Notes: generated from the letters alone by a model not told the origin. Shown: positions 55,046 to 63,824, numbered from the stretch's first letter. The stretch: 64,000 nucleotides of DNA from DATADW01 sp963733905 (GCA_963733905.1 CAVTEU010000008.1:186001-250000), one strand, 5' to 3'. Numbers and translations are program-made.

Positions 55046-55752
55046 CGTTCTCGAGGTCAGTGACATCCACACGTATTACGGCGACAGTTACGTGCTCCAA
55101 GGTGTCTCGCTCGAGGTCGGCCCCGGACAAGTCATCGCCATCATGGGACGCAACGGGGTTGGAAAGACGACAACGATCCGATCGATCGTAGGTTTCTCAC
55201 CACCAACACGAGGGACGGTCATTTTCAAAGGGGCCGATATCACAGGGATGCCTGTTCACGACATCGCTAGGAGCGGCATCAGTCTGGTACCCCAAGGGCG
55301 GCGGATTTTCCCGTCTCTGAGCGTCGCCGAACACGTCCGCGTATTCAAGAGGGGGAGTTGCCGCCGGCGAACCCGGCTGGGATCTCGAGCGTATCGTTTC
55401 GCTCTTCCCCGCTCTTGAGCGACGTATGAAGCAGAAGGGTTCCTCCTTGTCGGGCGGTGAGCAACAGATGCTCGCTATCGCTCGAGCATTACTGACGAAT
55501 CCGGAACTATTGTTGATGGACGAGCCGAGCGAAGGACTGTCCCCCCTCGCAGTGCAGCAGGTCGTGGAGGTGATCGAACATCTTCGCGTTACCGCCGAGC
55601 TGCCGATCCTGCTAGTCGAGCAGAATCTATCACTGGCACTGACGCTCGCTGACCACATATATGTGATGAATAAGGGGAGGATCGTGTTCGAAGGATCGGC
55701 TGAAGACCTGGCCACGTCGCCTGAAATTCAACGTACCTACCTCGGACTCTGA
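55038..55752 (+). CDS. livF: LivF-type ABC ATPase (frameshifted)
   Basis: The second nucleotide-binding subunit, about 237 residues. The ATG at 55038 overlaps the fusion gene's end. MRSVLEVSDIHTYYGDSYVL is the LivF-type start and GRNGVGKTTTIRSIVGF the Walker A region; ISLVPQGRRIFPSLSVAEHV is the Q-loop segment. A frame break near 55345 in a G5 run is followed by EPGWDLERIVSLFPALERRM. The signature SLSGGEQQMLAIARALLTNP, Walker B LLLMDEPSEG and H-loop-equivalent LLVEQNLSLALTLADH follow. It would pair with the LivG half of the fusion. Confidence 0.88.
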
Positions 55753-55761
55753 GCGCGGGCC

Positions 55762-56514
55762 CTACTTGGCCATGTAACCACCGTCAACGGGCATCACAAC
55801 ACCGGTGATCCAATCCGCTTCGTCCGAAACCAGGAAAGCAACAGCGTTGGCCACATCTTGCTCGAGCCCGATTCGCCCCAGCGGATACTGCACACGGAAT
55901 GCTTCCCTGCCTCCGAACTTCTCGTAGAGCTCTTGGTTCATCGGCGTGTCGATGTTTCCGGGAGCCACTGCGTTGACCCTGATGCCACTCGGGGCCAACT
56001 CGATCGCGAGACACTCGGTCAGTCCATGGAGGGCGGACTTCGATGCGCCATAAGATGCAGCAGCCGGAACCCCTCGTGGGCCGAATATCGAGCCCACGAA
56101 AATCACGTTCCCGCTACCTTGCTCGACCATGAGTGGTGCGACTCTTTGCGTCAGGAAGAAGGGTCCCTTGACATTGACGTCGAGAGTGGTGTCCCACTCG
56201 TCCTCCGTAAGCTCATGCAACAGGCGTATGAAGAACACCCCAGCGCAATTCACCAAGATGTCAATTCGGCCGAATCGCTCGACTGTTGAATCCACCAGGT
56301 TCTGAATATCCTCGGTGTTGGACAGATCGGCTCGTACGGCAATCGCCTCTGTCCCCTTCTTCTCGATGCTGTCGGCAAGTCCTTGCGCTTCCTCCAAATG
56401 CTTGTGTGCGACGAGGCAGACGCTGGCCCCTTCATCGCCAAATTTCTCGGCGATGCTGAAGCCGATTCCGGACGACGCCCCGGTGACCAGCGCGACCTTT
56501 CCTTCCAGTCTCAC
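55762..56514 (-). CDS. short-chain dehydrogenase/reductase (SDR)
   Basis: A classical NAD(P)-dependent SDR of 250 residues, starting at a GTG after GAGGAGGG. VALVTGASSGIGFSIAEKFG is the cofactor motif, ILVNCAGVFF the NAG motif and ASYGASKSALHGL the catalytic Tyr-x-x-x-Lys, with the Ser upstream in VGSIFG. It resembles 3-oxoacyl-ACP reductase FabG but stands alone, so its substrate is unknown. It converges with LivF and diverges from adenine deaminase. Confidence 0.9.
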   Translation of the reverse strand: MRLEGKVALVTGASSGIGFSIAEKFGDEGASVCLVAHKHLEEAQGLADSIEKKGTEAIAVRADLSNTEDIQNLVDSTVERFGRIDILVNCAGVFFIRLLHELTEDEWDTTLDVNVKGPFFLTQRVAPLMVEQGSGNVIFVGSIFGPRGVPAAASYGASKSALHGLTECLAIELAPSGIRVNAVAPGNIDTPMNQELYEKFGGREAFRVQYPLGRIGLEQDVANAVAFLVSDEADWITGVVMPVDGGYMAK

Positions 56515-56734
56515 TTCGTTCCCTCCTCGGTGGACCTGATCGGATCAAGTCCCGCTTCTGGCACTGGGACGCGGTCATTCTAGGTGACGGATGGTTGCGC
56601 CCCGGCCAGACATCACCAGCAGAGACGAGCTTCCCGGCTCACCGCATGGTCTCGACCACATTCGCAGGTGGTAGGTTTGAAGCCGATGCCGGCGATTCGA
56701 GCGGGTGGCGTGAATAGTCATGGAGGGCGGAGGG

Positions 56735-58510
56735 ATGACAAAGGTGCGGAGACGGGAACTCATTGACGTTGCGATGGGCACGACGCCTGCCGACCTCCTT
56801 ATCGAGGGCGGGATGCTGATAAACGTCTCAACCGCCGAGCTTTACCCAGCAGCAGTTGCAGTCAAAGGGGATCGAATCGCCGCAGTTGGAGACGTGTCAT
56901 ACACCAAAGGTCCAGACACCCGCATCATCGATGCCAATGGTGCATATATCTCGCCTGGCCTCGTGGATGGGCATCTTCACCAGTACCACAGTTACATCGG
57001 TGTCAACGCGTTCGTAGAAGCACTGCTGAGCCACGGTGTGACGGCGACGGCCGATGCCTTCTACGGCCCGGGCATCGTCGGCGGACTGCCCACGGTTCGG
57101 TTTCTGAAGGATGCGTTCGACAAGATGCCCATACGACTGCTCTTCCTGGTTCCCATACTCTCATGGCTGCAGAATCGTGAGCTCGGCCTCACACCGACCG
57201 AGGGCGTCAGCCCCGCCGAGATGCTCGAGATCCTCGACTGGGATGGTTGCTATGGACTGGAGGAACCGCCCTACCTTCCAGTTGTCGAACATTATCCCGA
57301 GATCCTCGACCTCTTTGATGAGACGCTCGCTCGACGGAAAGTGATCACGGGCCACGCCGCCGGCATCAGTGATCGTCAGTTGCAGGCATTCGTGGCGGTA
57401 GGCGCATACACCGATCACGAGACGGTCACCGCCGAGGACGCCGTGGCCAAGGCTCGCGCCGGGATGAAACTCTTCATGCGCCATGGTTCAGGGTGCATCG
57501 ATGCACCAGAGCTACTGCGAGCGCACACGGAATTTGGCATAGATTCGCGAAATCTCGGTTTCTGTGCCGACTTGGCCTCCCCCGAGAAGCTTCTCACCGA
57601 GGGAACGATCGACCACGCGGTTCGAACTGCTATCAGCCAAGGCGTGGAGCCTGTAAGAGCCATACAAATGGCGACGTTGAACGTAGCCGAGATCTTCTAC
57701 GCTCAGCAGGATATCGGATCAATATCTCCGGGCCGATTCGCCGACATAGTCCTACTCGACGACTTGGACTCCTACGCCATTCAATCCGTCATCGTTGGCG
57801 GCGAAACTGTTTACGAAAACGGTCAGTTCATGGCAGAATTGCCACCTACCGAATATCCCAGCTCCTTCTACGGCACAGTTACCCTCTCAAGCCCAGTGAC
57901 TCCAGATGATTTGACGTTCAGAGTCGACGCCGAAACTGCCGAGGTCGATGCTCGAGTCATCGTCGTCACCGCTGGCAGCCTCGTGACGGGCGAAGACCAC
58001 GAGAGGCTACGCGCCGACGAGGGAGTAATCAACGCAGACGTCGACAGGGACATACTCCTACTCGCCATGGTCGACCGCCTTGGCAAGGGAACTGGTACCG
58101 GAGTGGGGTTTGTGAAGGGCTTCAACCTCAACAGGGGCGCGTTCGCCTCAACCGCAAACGCGGTGTGCGAGAACATTGTGATCGTTGGAACCAACCCGAT
58201 TGATATGGCAGTGGCTGCGAACCATCTAGCCGAAATTGGTGGTGGCAAGGTGGCAGTCGTCGACGGGGAGGTCCTGGCGTCAGTTGGCCTACCGCTACTG
58301 GGCCTGCACGCAGAGGAGCCTCTTGAGCAAGTGACCAAGAGCTTCGATTCACTCTTCAAGGAAATCAGGCAAATGGGCTGCGATCTCCCCAGTCCCTTTT
58401 CACAGCTCGAGTTCTGCTTCGCCTGTGGGGAAATCGGCGACTTGAAGCTGTCAGAGGAGGGTCTGGTTCGTGTCAACCCACCGGAGAAAGTCAGCGTGCT
58501 GGTCGGATAA
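56735..58510 (+). CDS. ade: adenine deaminase
   Basis: A 591-residue amidohydrolase that converts adenine to hypoxanthine plus ammonia. I chose the ATG at 56735 because GGAGGG lies 7 bases upstream; an ATG at 56720 is also possible. Domains in order: a beta-sandwich start (ADLLIEGGMLINVSTAELYP), the metal TIM barrel with LVDGHLHQYHSYIGVNAFVE and ITGHAAGISDRQLQAFVAV, FCADLASPEKLLTEGTIDHA, and the C-terminal AdeC domain (LAMVDRLGKGTGTGVGFVKG). The first metal block is HLHQYHS where standard enzymes have HIHIES, so a related purine or pterin deaminase is possible. Confidence 0.83.
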   Translation: MTKVRRRELIDVAMGTTPADLLIEGGMLINVSTAELYPAAVAVKGDRIAAVGDVSYTKGPDTRIIDANGAYISPGLVDGHLHQYHSYIGVNAFVEALLSHGVTATADAFYGPGIVGGLPTVRFLKDAFDKMPIRLLFLVPILSWLQNRELGLTPTEGVSPAEMLEILDWDGCYGLEEPPYLPVVEHYPEILDLFDETLARRKVITGHAAGISDRQLQAFVAVGAYTDHETVTAEDAVAKARAGMKLFMRHGSGCIDAPELLRAHTEFGIDSRNLGFCADLASPEKLLTEGTIDHAVRTAISQGVEPVRAIQMATLNVAEIFYAQQDIGSISPGRFADIVLLDDLDSYAIQSVIVGGETVYENGQFMAELPPTEYPSSFYGTVTLSSPVTPDDLTFRVDAETAEVDARVIVVTAGSLVTGEDHERLRADEGVINADVDRDILLLAMVDRLGKGTGTGVGFVKGFNLNRGAFASTANAVCENIVIVGTNPIDMAVAANHLAEIGGGKVAVVDGEVLASVGLPLLGLHAEEPLEQVTKSFDSLFKEIRQMGCDLPSPFSQLEFCFACGEIGDLKLSEEGLVRVNPPEKVSVLVG

Positions 58511-58558
58511 TCGTCGACAGCGACTGAGCGCCCACGACCTCACTCACCCTCCCGCAGC

Positions 58559-58990
58559 TCAGTCTTCGATGTAGCCGATCACCTCGATCTCGAGCATCCA
58601 ATCGGGATGGACCAGCGAGCCGACTTCGACCGCGGTGCAAACCGGGTAGGGCTCTACGAAGAACTCCCTGCGGACCCACTCGTAGTCGTAGTAGTAGTGC
58701 ATGTCGGTGACGAATACGTTGGCCATGACCACGTCGGCCATGGAGCCGCCGGCTTGCTCCATCATCTTCTGGATGTTGGTTAGAACCTGTCGCCACTGGG
58801 TCTCAGGGTCTTTCTTGGGGGGGGTCATCGAGGACCGTTCTTCGATCCCCACAGTCTTCTTCTCGTCGTAGTCGACAGACGTGATCCCCGACAGGAAGAT
58901 CCATGGTCCGACCTTCAAGCCTGGGCTCCATATCCGCCCTCCAAGCCCTACGGCGTGACCTGGGTAGTTGATGACTTGCCTTTCGACCAT
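58559..58990 (-). CDS. RidA/YjgF-family protein
   Basis: A 143-residue trimeric imine/enamine deaminase-fold protein. The ATG at 58990 follows GAGGAG. VGPWIFLSGITSVDYDEKKT and WRQVLTNIQKMMEQAGGSMA are the core strand and helix, and YPVCTAVEVGSLVHPDWMLE corresponds to the conserved end, where the R-x-A-V motif is replaced by TAVEV. Without the conserved Arg it may not hydrolyse imines. A partner RidA-like gene starts 34 bases upstream, after the FAD enzyme. Confidence 0.82.
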   Translation of the reverse strand: MVERQVINYPGHAVGLGGRIWSPGLKVGPWIFLSGITSVDYDEKKTVGIEERSSMTPPKKDPETQWRQVLTNIQKMMEQAGGSMADVVMANVFVTDMHYYYDYEWVRREFFVEPYPVCTAVEVGSLVHPDWMLEIEVIGYIED

Positions 58991-59023
58991 GGGTACTCCT
59001 CCTCGGCTTCCGGTCAACGTCGG

Positions 59024-59500
59024 CTACTGATGATTCGGCTCCATCACCCTGGCTATCAATTCGATCTCGACTGGGATTCCGCCCGGGAGCACGGTGGTGC
59101 CGATCGCCGCCCGTGCGTGGATACCCCGGGTTCCGAACGCCGCCACGAGCAGCTCCGACGCGCCATCCATGACCGCCGAGGTGTCGTTGAACCCGGGGGC
59201 ACAATTCACGAAACCCAGAAGCTTCACAATCCTGTCGACTCTGTCGAGAGACCCGACCTCGGCCTTCAAGCTCGCAAGACACGCCACTATCGAGAGCCGA
59301 GCAGCCTCTCGGCCCTCCTCCAATGAGAGCGCATCACCGACCTGCCCGCGGATAGCGACGTTCCCAAGTTCATCAAAGGGCCCGTGTCCCGAGGTGAACG
59401 CGAACCCGTCGGAGACGACACACCGCACATACTTCCCGAGCGGTGGCGGAGGCATTCCTAATCGGTATCCAAGCTCGAGAATTCGATCCTCCACGGTCAT
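59024..59500 (-). CDS. RidA/YjgF-family protein
   Basis: A 158-residue member. YVRCVVSDGFAFTSGHGPFD and SIVACLASLKAEVGSLDRVD are the core segments, and FGTRGIHARAAIGTTVLPGG carries the conserved Arg region (R-A-A-I-G-T), better conserved than in the neighbouring RidA. It probably removes reactive imines made by an upstream oxygenase. The start overlaps the stop of the FAD oxygenase (ATGA), so expression is coupled. Confidence 0.86.
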   Translation of the reverse strand: MTVEDRILELGYRLGMPPPPLGKYVRCVVSDGFAFTSGHGPFDELGNVAIRGQVGDALSLEEGREAARLSIVACLASLKAEVGSLDRVDRIVKLLGFVNCAPGFNDTSAVMDGASELLVAAFGTRGIHARAAIGTTVLPGGIPVEIELIARVMEPNHQ

Positions 59501-60801
59501 CCAGGTTCCTCCATTGTCCGCCCTGCCGACAACATCTGGCGCGTATCGAACGAATTGGGTTCACCTCCCAGGAGATCGGCTGCGTTCAGTCGACCAAAGA
59601 ACTCCGAGCCCGACACCGCGTGACTGAACACATTGATGAACCTCTCGGCTTGTTGCGAATCGTCCCCTAGACGATCCATGATCCTCTCGAAATCCCCGGA
59701 CGTCAGTTCTGCGGGCTGGCTCTGGATCATCCACTGGAAGTTCGGGACGAGATCGAGATCGCGCTTGGTCCGAAACAACTCGAGCGCCGAGCTCCAGTCA
59801 GAACCACTCGACTCGGCTTCGAGCAGGCAGTCGGCAAGGAACTCGGCCGACCGGACAGCATCACCGATCCCCTGACCAAAGATCGGGTCCTTGTGTTGCC
59901 CGGCATCTCCGACCAATACCCAGCCGTCGCCCACCGGGTCTCGGACGAAATTCAAGAAATCGCCCGCACCTTTGATAGGCATCACCTGTCGACCCGCGCG
60001 AAGTCGTGGCCCCACTCGCGGATCGCTGTCCATCGCCTTCCAAAAGTTGGTGTCCTTCTGAGACCGAAACGAGTCGAATTGCTCCTGGGGGAGATACACG
60101 ATTGCCATCCAGATGCCGTCGTCGCATAGGGCCAGCATTGGTGTGCCCCCGTTGAATTTGCTTTCCCAAATCTCGAACATGGGCTCAGGCTCCGGGCCTG
60201 GGTCAGCCCCTTCGAAATAGGTATAGAACGCAAAGTTGATCGGTGGCTCTGTGATGTACTCGCGAGCTCGGGCTGCCCGGGCCACAAAGGATCGGCGACC
60301 GTCACACCCTGCTACCAGACGGGCCGAAGCAGTCACTTCCCGGGCCGGGCCGGCGAGATCCTGTGTCTCGAATCTGACACCCGTAACGCGATCCTCCCCG
60401 TGCACCAGGTCGATCACCCGCGCTCCTTGAATGGCGGTCACGCCTGGCGTGTTGGACGCATTTGTGAAGAGCAGGTCGTCGAGGAGCAGTCGACGGATGC
60501 AAAGGGAGTAGTCGTGCCCCCGGACCGGCCAAAACCTACCGCGGATGTCGGGCTTGTCATCCCTGATCCAAGAAATACCCCAGAGTTTGGCGTTGCCAAG
60601 ACGCTCGATGGCACTCCACGCACCGATCCGCTCCCAGACGCCGAAGGAGTCCCCATAGATCACGTGGGTGGAAAGTGTGTCGGACGGAAACGTAGTTCGC
60701 TCTAGTAGCAGGACATTGAGCCCACCGGCACCTAACAGAGCCGCAAGAGTCGAGCCAGCAACCCGCCCACCAACGATTATGACGTCAAAAGCCTTGCCCA
60801 T
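59497..60801 (-). CDS. FAD-dependent oxidoreductase, group A monooxygenase/geranylgeranyl reductase-like
   Basis: An intact 434-residue flavoprotein. FDVIIVGGRVAGSTLAALLG binds FAD (the third Gly is spaced as GGxxAG), ASARLVAGCDGRRSFVARAA is the DG motif and GDGWVLVGDAGQHKDPIFGQ the GD motif. These three blocks place it with aromatic-ring hydroxylases and tryptophan-halogenase or geranylgeranyl-reductase-like proteins. It lies in a minus-strand run of cupin, this enzyme and two RidA genes, consistent with ring hydroxylation of a nitrogen compound followed by imine clean-up. Confidence 0.87.
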   Translation of the reverse strand: MGKAFDVIIVGGRVAGSTLAALLGAGGLNVLLLERTTFPSDTLSTHVIYGDSFGVWERIGAWSAIERLGNAKLWGISWIRDDKPDIRGRFWPVRGHDYSLCIRRLLLDDLLFTNASNTPGVTAIQGARVIDLVHGEDRVTGVRFETQDLAGPAREVTASARLVAGCDGRRSFVARAARAREYITEPPINFAFYTYFEGADPGPEPEPMFEIWESKFNGGTPMLALCDDGIWMAIVYLPQEQFDSFRSQKDTNFWKAMDSDPRVGPRLRAGRQVMPIKGAGDFLNFVRDPVGDGWVLVGDAGQHKDPIFGQGIGDAVRSAEFLADCLLEAESSGSDWSSALELFRTKRDLDLVPNFQWMIQSQPAELTSGDFERIMDRLGDDSQQAERFINVFSHAVSGSEFFGRLNAADLLGGEPNSFDTRQMLSAGRTMEEPG

Positions 60802-60817
60802 GTAGCAGAGGTGTCCG

Positions 60818-61189
60818 CTAAAGGCTCTTGAGCTCGATCGCTACGAACCGCACAAGGTGATCGTCGGTATTTTCAAGATCGTGGATCATGGGATCGTCTG
60901 CGCTGATTTCGGTGAAGACCGTCTCACCCAGCTTGAAGTCGAATGCCTGCGCAGTGCCGTCCGGGAAGCGCTGGAACCCGTTCCCAGGATCGATGCAGGT
61001 CCAGAAGTAGGTCTGACCATGGCTGTGAAATGGCGCACGTTGTCCCGCCTCGAGGCGGACCTCCCAGACTCGAACGTGCTCGTTTTCGAACCACAGCGTC
61101 GTCCCGACGTTGTGGTTCTCTGGAGCTTCATCGAGCTCGGTAGCAAAATCCTGCTGAATGTATGTGGCAGATCCTCCTCCACGCATCAA
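60818..61189 (-). CDS. small cupin-fold protein
   Basis: A 123-residue protein with one cupin domain. GTTLWFENEHVRVWEVRLEA and GQRAPFHSHGQTYFWTCIDP give the first motif with two His, and PMIHDLENTDDHLVRFVAIE the end. It is clearly paralogous to the gene at 62648 (FENE-VRVW, PFH-H---YFW, MIHDLEN). It probably modulates or catalyses part of the pathway of the adjacent FAD enzyme, 16 bases downstream. Exact function unknown. Confidence 0.8.
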   Translation of the reverse strand: MMRGGGSATYIQQDFATELDEAPENHNVGTTLWFENEHVRVWEVRLEAGQRAPFHSHGQTYFWTCIDPGNGFQRFPDGTAQAFDFKLGETVFTEISADDPMIHDLENTDDHLVRFVAIELKSL

Positions 61190-61265
61190 AGCCTCCTATC
61201 CAGCCATCGGGACACCATGACTCGGCATGTCACGGTCATCGTTGGTTGCATGTCGACAATATCCC

Positions 61266-62430
61266 CTACGAACCCGGTTCGACCAACCCGAACTTCCACG
61301 TGGGGTCGCCGGGGACCATGGTCCCTTCGACCTGCGAGCGGTTGCCCATCTCCCGAGCGCGAGCCACCACCGCCCCTCCCAGGGCGAGTTGGCTCTTCTC
61401 CCACAGCGCAAGCGCTTTGTCCAGGTCAGAGGATCCTGCGATGGCGTCGCGCAACGCCCAGGCGTCGGCGCATGCCTTGGCCTGACCGGCGGCGAGATGG
61501 GGTCGGGCGACGAAGGCGGCGTCCCCCATCAGGCAAACCCGGCCAAATACGAGCCGAGGGCTCTCCAGGTCGACCACGGCCTGGATCAGTGTCTCCTCTG
61601 CGCCGGTGACCACTTCGGCCAGAGTGGAGGCCAGTTGCTCGAGGGCGGCTGTCCGCATCTCGTCGAGGTGATCGGTGCCGATCGCTCCCGGGGGGACCGT
61701 CCACGTGCGGCGCTCGCCCCAGCGATCGGTCATCAGTGACTCGAATGCTTCGCCCATCGGCGCATTGCGGTACCACACCGAGTTGACCTGTCGGCCACCG
61801 GTGCCGAGATCATCGCCGGGGATGGCATAGGCGAGGATGTGGCTGTGGTCGAGGACCTGGTAGAGCATGGCATCGGCCAGGTCAGCCCTTGCCCGCTCCG
61901 ATAGCGCGGTCTTCGTCGGTGACCCCCCGCCAGGCGACGTACCCCGAGTAACGCGGTGTCACTTCGGGGAGGAGGATCGAGCGCGCAGTCGAGGCGATCC
62001 CATCGGCACACACCAGGAGATCACCCTCGACCGATTGGCCGTCGAAGAGCCGCATGACCACACCCGACGGCGCCGGCTCGAAGCCGACCATCTCGCTCCC
62101 CAGGTGATACCGGCTCTCGTCGAAGGCGCCGAGCAGGGCTCGGTACAACGTGCTCCAACCGGTGAAGCGGTACCCATCAGGGTCGGCCGAGATGACCCGG
62201 CCGGCATGGTCGAGGTACGTCCAATACTCGAGCCGTAGGCTGACCCGGCGCTCCTCGCCGCCTCGCTCGACGAAATACCGCTCGGTGACCGGGAGCACCA
62301 CGATCCCTGCTCCCCGGTCGCGTAGCGGATGCGGAGATCGCTCGTAAACGTCGACGTCGCACCCCAGTTCGGACAACAGGACGGCAGCGGTGAGACCACC
62401 GATCGAGCCGCCGGCGACGAGAACCTTCAT
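61266..62430 (-). CDS. FAD monooxygenase, 2,6-dihydroxypyridine 3-hydroxylase-like (frameshifted)
   Basis: A single-component aromatic hydroxylase of about 385 residues. MKVLVAGGSIGGLTAAVLLS binds FAD and DLLVCADGIASTARSILLPE is the DG motif. YSGYVAWRGVTDE is a typical linking strand. A frame break near 61912 follows, then KTALSERARADLADAMLYQV and CLMGDAAFVARPHLAAGQAK, the GD motif with the family's H-x-x-x-G. The R-P-H-x-A-A-G form is typical of 2,6-dihydroxypyridine hydroxylase (nicotine catabolism) and relatives. An actual pyridine substrate is inferred from similarity I recognise, not shown. Confidence 0.83.
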
Positions 62431-62439
62431 CAGCCCGTG

Positions 62440-62664
62440 GGGGGGACGACCCCCCCTACACCCCCCCGCCGGCCCGCACTCAACGACCTTTCACAGAGAG
62501 GGCGCCATGACACACGAGCGCCAGACAAACCCCTCACCCCACCCAACTCGACCGGGGGGACGACCCCCCCTACACCCCCCCGCCGGCCCGCACTCAACGA
62601 CCTTTCACAGAGAGGGCGCCATGACACACGAGCGCCGGCCAAACCCCTCACCCGACCAACTCGA
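62440..62664. repeat. 114-bp direct tandem duplication
   Basis: Two nearly identical units with a 114-base period begin with a G6-7 run and ACGACCCCCCCTACACCC. They continue through GCACTCAACGACCTTTCACA, GAGGGCGCCATGACACACGA and CCAACTCGAC. The second unit's end overlaps the last codons of the cupin gene at 62648. Between them the units differ at only a few bases. It fills the gap between the cupin and the monooxygenase and holds no gene that I recognise. Confidence 0.8.
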
Positions 62665-63013
62665 CGGTGACGAAGCGGAGCACGGTGTCGCCGACATTCT
62701 CGAGGTCGTGGATCATGACGTCGTCCGGGGAGTGCATGAGGAACATGGTGTCGCCATCGGAATAGTCCCTGACCAGGTAGCGGCCATCGTCGAAACGCTG
62801 CAATCCCCGACTGCCGGAGACGACGGTCCAGAAGTAGGGACGGGTATGCGCATGGAACGGTCCCCGCTCGCCGGGTTGCAGCGTGATGTCCCAAACCCGG
62901 ACCCTCTCGTTCTCGAAACGGAGCGTCGTCCCCACATCCAGGTTGCGCGGCGCTTCGGACAGTTCCCCCTCGAACTCGGCTGGGTCGAACCGCCCCTCAT
63001 CGATGATGGTCAT
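62648..63013 (-). CDS. small cupin-fold protein
   Basis: A 121-residue paralogue of the gene at 60818. GTTLRFENERVRVWDITLQP, GERGPFHAHTRPYFWTVVSG and VMIHDLENVGDTVLRFVTVE align block by block with it. Only the first cupin motif is well formed (H-x-H). It starts 5 bases after the hydrolase gene stop, with GGAGG upstream. Having two copies beside two flavin oxygenases suggests one cupin per oxygenase. Confidence 0.8.
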   Translation of the reverse strand: MTIIDEGRFDPAEFEGELSEAPRNLDVGTTLRFENERVRVWDITLQPGERGPFHAHTRPYFWTVVSGSRGLQRFDDGRYLVRDYSDGDTMFLMHSPDDVMIHDLENVGDTVLRFVTVELVG

Positions 63014-63017
63014 TCGC

Positions 63018-63824
63018 TCACCTCCCTTTGTCGCTCAGTCCCAGGAACGGCCCGATCGCAGCGATGAACCTCGCTGGGTCCTGCAGCTGCGGAGCGTGGC
63101 CGAGGCCATCGAGTCGGATCATTTGCGAACCGTCGATGATGGCGTGGAGTTGCTCTGCCATCGCCGGTGGTGTCGCTGTGTCCTCACTCCCCACGACGAT
63201 CAGCGTCGGGTTGCTGACGGTCCCGGCAGTGGTCGAGTAGTCCACCGCGGCCAGCGCGTCACACGCCGTGGCGAACACATCGGGAGGCGTCGATAGGAAT
63301 ATCCGGCGCCGCTCGTCGGCGTCCTCGGGGTGCGAATCGAGGTATTCGGGGGGGAAGATCCTCGCCAGCGCCCGTTCCGCCACCGCCTCCATCCCGCCCT
63401 CGGCGACGGCGGCGGCCATCGCCGGAAAGGCCTGGCCGGCTGGTGCAGGGAAGACGGCGCCACATCCCACCAGGACGAGGCGGTCGAACCGATCGCCATG
63501 ACGCACCGCGGTCCCGAGGGCGACGAACGCCCCGAGCCCGTTCCCCATGATCGCCGTGGTCGCCGGGTCGAATCCACCATCGTCCAGCATCTGCCCCACC
63601 ACATCGGCGTATGCGTCGATCGAAGGCGCCGCCGGCGGCGTCGATCCGAATCCCGGCAGATCGATGGCATACACCGTCCATCCGGTCGCCAACGGAGGCA
63701 GGACACGATCGAAGACGCCCCGGTCGGTGAGGAGCGAGTGGAGCAAGATCAGCGCCGGCCCGTCGCCAGTTCTCAACGCCGACACCTCGCCAATCCTCTC
63801 CTCAATTTTCTCGTCGGCAGTCAC
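63018..63824 (-). CDS. alpha/beta hydrolase-fold protein lacking the nucleophile Ser
   Basis: A 268-residue protein. I chose the GTG at 63824 (TADEKIEERIGEVSALRTGD follows); the frame is open upstream without homology. PALILLHSLLTDRGVFDRVL is the oxyanion strand, VVGSEDTATPPAMAEQLHAI has the acid Asp and RLDGLGHAPQLQDPARFIAA the His. The nucleophile elbow, usually G-x-S-x-G, reads IMGNGLGAFVAL, with Gly at the Ser position. It may be catalytically altered, or a cofactor-free dioxygenase-like fold. It is the first gene of the minus-strand cluster and diverges from the peroxiredoxin. Confidence 0.82.
   Translation of the reverse strand: MTADEKIEERIGEVSALRTGDGPALILLHSLLTDRGVFDRVLPPLATGWTVYAIDLPGFGSTPPAAPSIDAYADVVGQMLDDGGFDPATTAIMGNGLGAFVALGTAVRHGDRFDRLVLVGCGAVFPAPAGQAFPAMAAAVAEGGMEAVAERALARIFPPEYLDSHPEDADERRRIFLSTPPDVFATACDALAAVDYSTTAGTVSNPTLIVVGSEDTATPPAMAEQLHAIIDGSQMIRLDGLGHAPQLQDPARFIAAIGPFLGLSDKGR

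Noticed and set aside
62440..62664. CRISPR-like repeat at 62.4 kb
   Set aside because: Only two direct units without variable spacers, and no cas gene in the window; it is a simple tandem duplication.
62495..62670. Short ATG-led frames in the 114-bp repeats
   Set aside because: The translation is repetitive and proline-rich without a ribosome-binding context; it is explained by the duplication.
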